This document shows positions 60,372-64,000 of a DNA stretch of 64,000 bases, piece by piece. The position numbers were made by a program, and so were the translations under genes. Source of the stretch: Psoroptes ovis (Eukaryota > Arthropoda > Arachnida > Sarcoptiformes > Psoroptidae); contig PQWQ01000002.1 in NCBI GenBank assembly GCA_002943765.1, positions 4,836,001-4,900,000 on the forward strand. Reading direction: 5' to 3'. The notes beneath the pieces were generated by a model that was given only the letters and a program-made list of their open reading frames with translations, did no database searches and was not told where the DNA came from. Every line of letters begins with the position of its first letter. Position 1 is the stretch's first letter.

Positions 60372-63300
60372 TTCAATTTCATGTATAATTTAATGAAAAA
60401 TTATTAATGATATGAAAAAAAATCGGTTAATTACCACATGCGATTTGATTTTTTTATTCAATATCGTTCTCTTAAATATGCATTCATAATGAATATTTGA
60501 AAGAAAAAATTCAAATTCATTCATGTATGTTTTTGCTGCATCTTGCATCAAATTCGTAATGAAACGTATGCATTGATTTTGGTCTCAATAATGAAATAAT
60601 GAATAATCTCAACAAAAACGAAATAATGCAATAAAATCTGATCATGAAAAAATCAGCATGATATTCATATTTTCGAATGCTGCAATATCTTTATGTATGA
60701 AATACATGAAAAATAAAAATTAAAATCAATGTTACATCGAAAAAAAATGGAAAAAAAAAACATGTAAACATCATATCCGAAGATATGCATGTGTTGTGTC
60801 TGTGTGTTTATGCATTATTTTATGTGAGTTTAGCCGATTTTGCCAAAATCAAATTTTTTGAAAATTAAAATAAATAAAAATTTATTTACAGATGAAAATA
60901 TTGAAATTTTCCATATCATTCCTATGCTTACAATTTAATTTTTTTCTGATCTCTCTTAAACTAATAAGAATATAATATAATAATTTTCAATGTTCATATC
61001 ACAAAGTCTTTCGATATTTTATAAATAATAATAATAATATTTTATTGTTTATTCTTCTCATATTTGAACACACACTCACATACACTTACTATTTACTGAA
61101 GTGTATTTTCATAGATTTTCAATTGCAAGAATCTTGTTGGTATACCTTTAGTGTGTGTGTGTTTGATCAATAGCGATATTTGATCATATCTTTGTGTTTG
61201 CCTGTATCTTTGAATCTTTATTTATTTTTATATTTTTTCCATTGAAAATCATTATAATATTTGGCCGATTTTCTTGAGAAAATAAAATACAAGAAAAAAA
61301 TATAATTGAAATTTGCCGATATTTTATTATTATAAAATAAATAAATAAATAAATTGAAAAATTGATAAAAATATTGTATTATTCTCCATATTCAGAACAG
61401 TGGTTGCATCATATTTGCATCAGGAGTTCTCCGTATATTTTATTATTGAATTGTTTTTGGCTGTTTTCGTTTCACGAAAAATTCTTGACCACCCTTGGTC
61501 ATTTTTATTGGTTATTTGGATCATTTTTATTTCCAAATATACATTCTTTAATTTTGCAATGGATGCTTTTGATCCATTTCGGTGTTATGTTGTGTGTGTG
61601 ATATCAATTCGTCAATCTAATAATGATAATAATCATAAAAATAAAGATTGAATAACGAAACAGAAGCGAAATTCTTTCATATACATTCATTTTTATTTGT
61701 TTTTTGCCTGTTCAGGTAAATTTGATTTTTTTTTGGCCAAAAATTTATTTATTATTGATTAAAAAATTCAATGAAAATTCATCAAAATCAAATTCATTCA
61801 TTCATTTTTTTTTTTTTTTTGGTCTATGTCTGATGATATACATCTTTTATCATTTTATTAAAGTCAATTCTTATTATGATTATCATTCATTCATTCATTC
61901 ACTCATTCTCATTCATTGTTATTCTATCCATTCATCTTTTGTTGTTTGATTATCAAACAATTTTTCGCTTTTGTCTATGTAGTATTTTGATTTATGATTG
62001 TAAATATTATTATTATTATTATTATTACAAAACGATAAAAGAATTCATTTCATCATAAATTCAATCTGAAATATTGATCTTGATTGGTGATGATAATAAT
62101 GAAAATGGTGAAAGATCAAATCAATTGATCAACAATAGTGTAAACAATGAAAAATAAATATTCCAATTTCCAATTTGTTGGTCGAATGCAGCAAAAAAAA
62201 TTTCTTGAATATTGTGAGAATGATGAAAAATTTATTCATCATTTTTATCATTTCGACAACATTGGAATTTTCATGCACAGCATGAAACAAAAAATAAAGA
62301 AATAATAATAATCATAATAAAATTTCACTTGTTCACCAAGTGTAAACGGTACATTTGATTCTCAAAATATTTTGAAAAATAAGAAAATTACGAAATGTGA
62401 AATGAAAAAAAAAAAAAAATAAAAAATAAAAATGTGAATTGACAGGTAAAAGAAATCAGTAAAATCAAAAGCAAAGAAAAAGACGAAAATATTTCACATG
62501 TTAAAGTTCATTAAAAATCATTGAACTTTGTGAATTTTTGATATGAATGTTTTTATGTGGAAATGGTGAAATTATTGAGATTTCCATTCATATTCAATGA
62601 TAATTAACACAAACTTTAATATCATAATCATTCAATTATCCGAATGCTTTTATTAAATGAAATAAATATAAAATAAAATAATCAAATGATGTTCGGGTAA
62701 TAATGATAATGCAAGAATAAAGAAAAAAAAAGACATTACAAATCTCCAAACATCAACTAACTAGCATTGAATGATAAAAATTCAAATAAACATTAAAAAT
62801 TGAAAATGAATAAATTTGATATGATCAACCATAATAATCGATGCTCAAGATATGCACAATAATATTATGCATATCCATAGCGAGAAATTTTCAATTTTTT
62901 TAGCTCCTACTTGACAAAATATCATCTAATTGCAAATTGATTTTCAAAGACTGAAAAAATTAAATCAAATTATCTAAACAAATATGAGTTTTTCAAAAAA
63001 AAGAAGAAGAAGAAGAAGAATATTCAAATGATGATCACTTTATTTCATTTTTTCCATCTTACTTCCATTAATTACTTGTAATAGCGTGTGTGTACCTTTG
63101 ATACTACACTAATTTCCAATGAATTTGTTTTTGCACTTTTTTTTGAAACGATTGATAAATAAATAAATGGTAAATTCCAAGAAAATAAAAATTGAGCGGA
63201 AAAATAATAATGATATTTTCGATTTAAAAATTGAATAATTCTATTGAATTGAAGTCCTTTGCTGCTGCTGCTGCTGTTTTTGTTGTTGTTGTTGTAGTCA

Positions 63301-63457
63301 TTATTATTATCATTATCAATGATATGAAAAATGTGATTCAATTTTCAATAAAATAAATGTTTGATAATCAATCAAACATATTATGATGATGGTAATGATG
63401 ATGATGTTTAAATTGCCATTTAAATGTTTAATATTATTACGAAAAATTTATAATGTA
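60372..63457. other. 3.1-kb region without a supportable gene
   Basis: AT-rich DNA with TG-rich stretches (near 60781 and 61151), ATT and AAT arrays (near 61028 and 62008-62027), T-tracts (61805-61820), and GCT plus GTT arrays near 63261-63295. The overlapping frames at 61362-61651 are hydrophobic with no domain. Nothing is called. Confidence 0.55.
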
Positions 63458-63537
63458 TTGGGTTGTCCCATAAGTTCTTGCCAATTTTCCAATCATTTTC
63501 TACGATATAACCGGCAAAAACTTTGCGGACAACCTAA
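63458..63537 (-). mobile_element. 80-bp mariner-derived hairpin element, copy C (diverged)
   Basis: Again exactly 80 bp with TA at both sides. It begins TTGGGTTGTCCCATAAGTTC and ends AACCTAA; the asymmetric termini show it is inverted relative to copies A and B. One arm is close to the family, the other has several changes (GCAAAGTTTTTGCC for the usual CATAAGTTCTTGCC), and the centre differs, so its stem is weaker and it is the oldest or most diverged copy here. Confidence 0.82.
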
Positions 63538-63539
63538 TA

Positions 63540-64000
63540 TAATATTTGTATTTTGAAAATTGTCGAAAGTAAAAAAAAAAAAATAAATAAATAATACTTG
63601 AATTCAATTTTTTTTTTTTTTTTTGAACAATTTTGTGTCGGTTAAATTTTTGATGTTTGAAAAACAACATATTTATTTTTGTTCAATTTGTTTGCTCAAA
63701 CGATGATGATGTTGATGATGATGATGATAATGATTTAACATTGAATTTTGATATCTTTTCATTTTTTCTTCTCTTCGATATATTCATATTTGTTAATGTT
63801 GATGTTGAACTTTAACTTTCCTTAAATGTGGAAAAAAAAGCACCATAAAGATGATAATCGATAATAGACAATGATTTTTCTTGTTGTTGTCGTCGTTGTT
63901 ATCTTTATTATTATCATCATCATCATCTTAATATTACTTGTGTATATTGAATAAACATTAAGATTTTAGATCTAAGAAATCAAGAAAAAAAACATTTACA
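63540..64000. other. Right edge of the window, no gene seen
   Basis: Contains A and T tracts near 63571 and 63609-63624, a GATGTT/GAT run near 63700-63728 and a CAT run near 63915. No coding or RNA signal is recognised. Confidence 0.6.

Noticed and set aside
1..64000. tRNA, rRNA, snRNA genes or CRISPR-like arrays
   Set aside because: I looked for B-box (GGTTCGA-type) motifs, cloverleaf-like segments and regularly spaced repeats and saw none. The short-period repeats are ordinary microsatellites. A covariance-model scan was not possible here.

Overview
The window is eukaryotic nuclear DNA of very high A+T content. It is crowded with GAT/CAT/CAA/AAT trinucleotide runs, TG/CA dinucleotide runs and long poly-A/poly-T tracts, and it has almost no long open frames. 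The mobile elements fit an arthropod: a copia-lineage retrotransposon whose primer site matches the anticodon region of initiator tRNA-Met, mellifera-type mariner hairpins and a hAT miniature element. The texture most resembles an acariform (astigmatid) mite genome such as Dermatophagoides. That placement is an impression, not a demonstration.

Layout. 161-4591 (minus strand): a complete, apparently intact Ty1/copia element with two 268-bp LTRs in which I see no difference, a 5-bp target duplication and one uninterrupted Gag-Pol frame of 1298 codons. 5352-6640: an unclassified 1.29-kb element with ~32-bp imperfect terminal inverted repeats and base composition unlike its surroundings. 6727-7413 (minus): the only clearly recognisable host gene, a membrane-associated RING-CH (MARCH-type) ubiquitin ligase. 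Its stop codon is 86 bp from the edge of the TIR element, and its likely poly(A) signal abuts that edge. 18108-18187, 18505-18584 and 63458-63537: three exactly 80-bp mariner-derived hairpin elements with TA duplications. 34073-34259: a 187-bp hAT-type miniature element with a perfect 8-bp duplication. 35359-35626 (plus): a solo LTR of the same copia family, one base different, with its own 5-bp duplication.

Host coding content beyond the MARCH gene is thin. 28990-29860 (plus) looks like a first coding exon ending in a hydrophobic, signal-like segment and a good splice donor. If so, much of the downstream gene desert may be intron. Smaller candidate exons, supported only by splice-like borders and non-repetitive translation, lie at 24404-24589 (+), 31195-31271 (+), 42138-42286 (-), 43243-43606 (-, two exons with a nearby poly(A) signal) and 60179-60371 (-). 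The rest, well over 80% of the window, shows only simple-sequence-rich intergenic or intronic DNA.

The most interesting point is the copia element's extreme economy. The Gag-Pol start codon sits inside the tRNA primer-binding site, the last codons overlap the polypurine tract, and the stop codon lies in the 3' LTR, so the reading frame fills the entire internal region.
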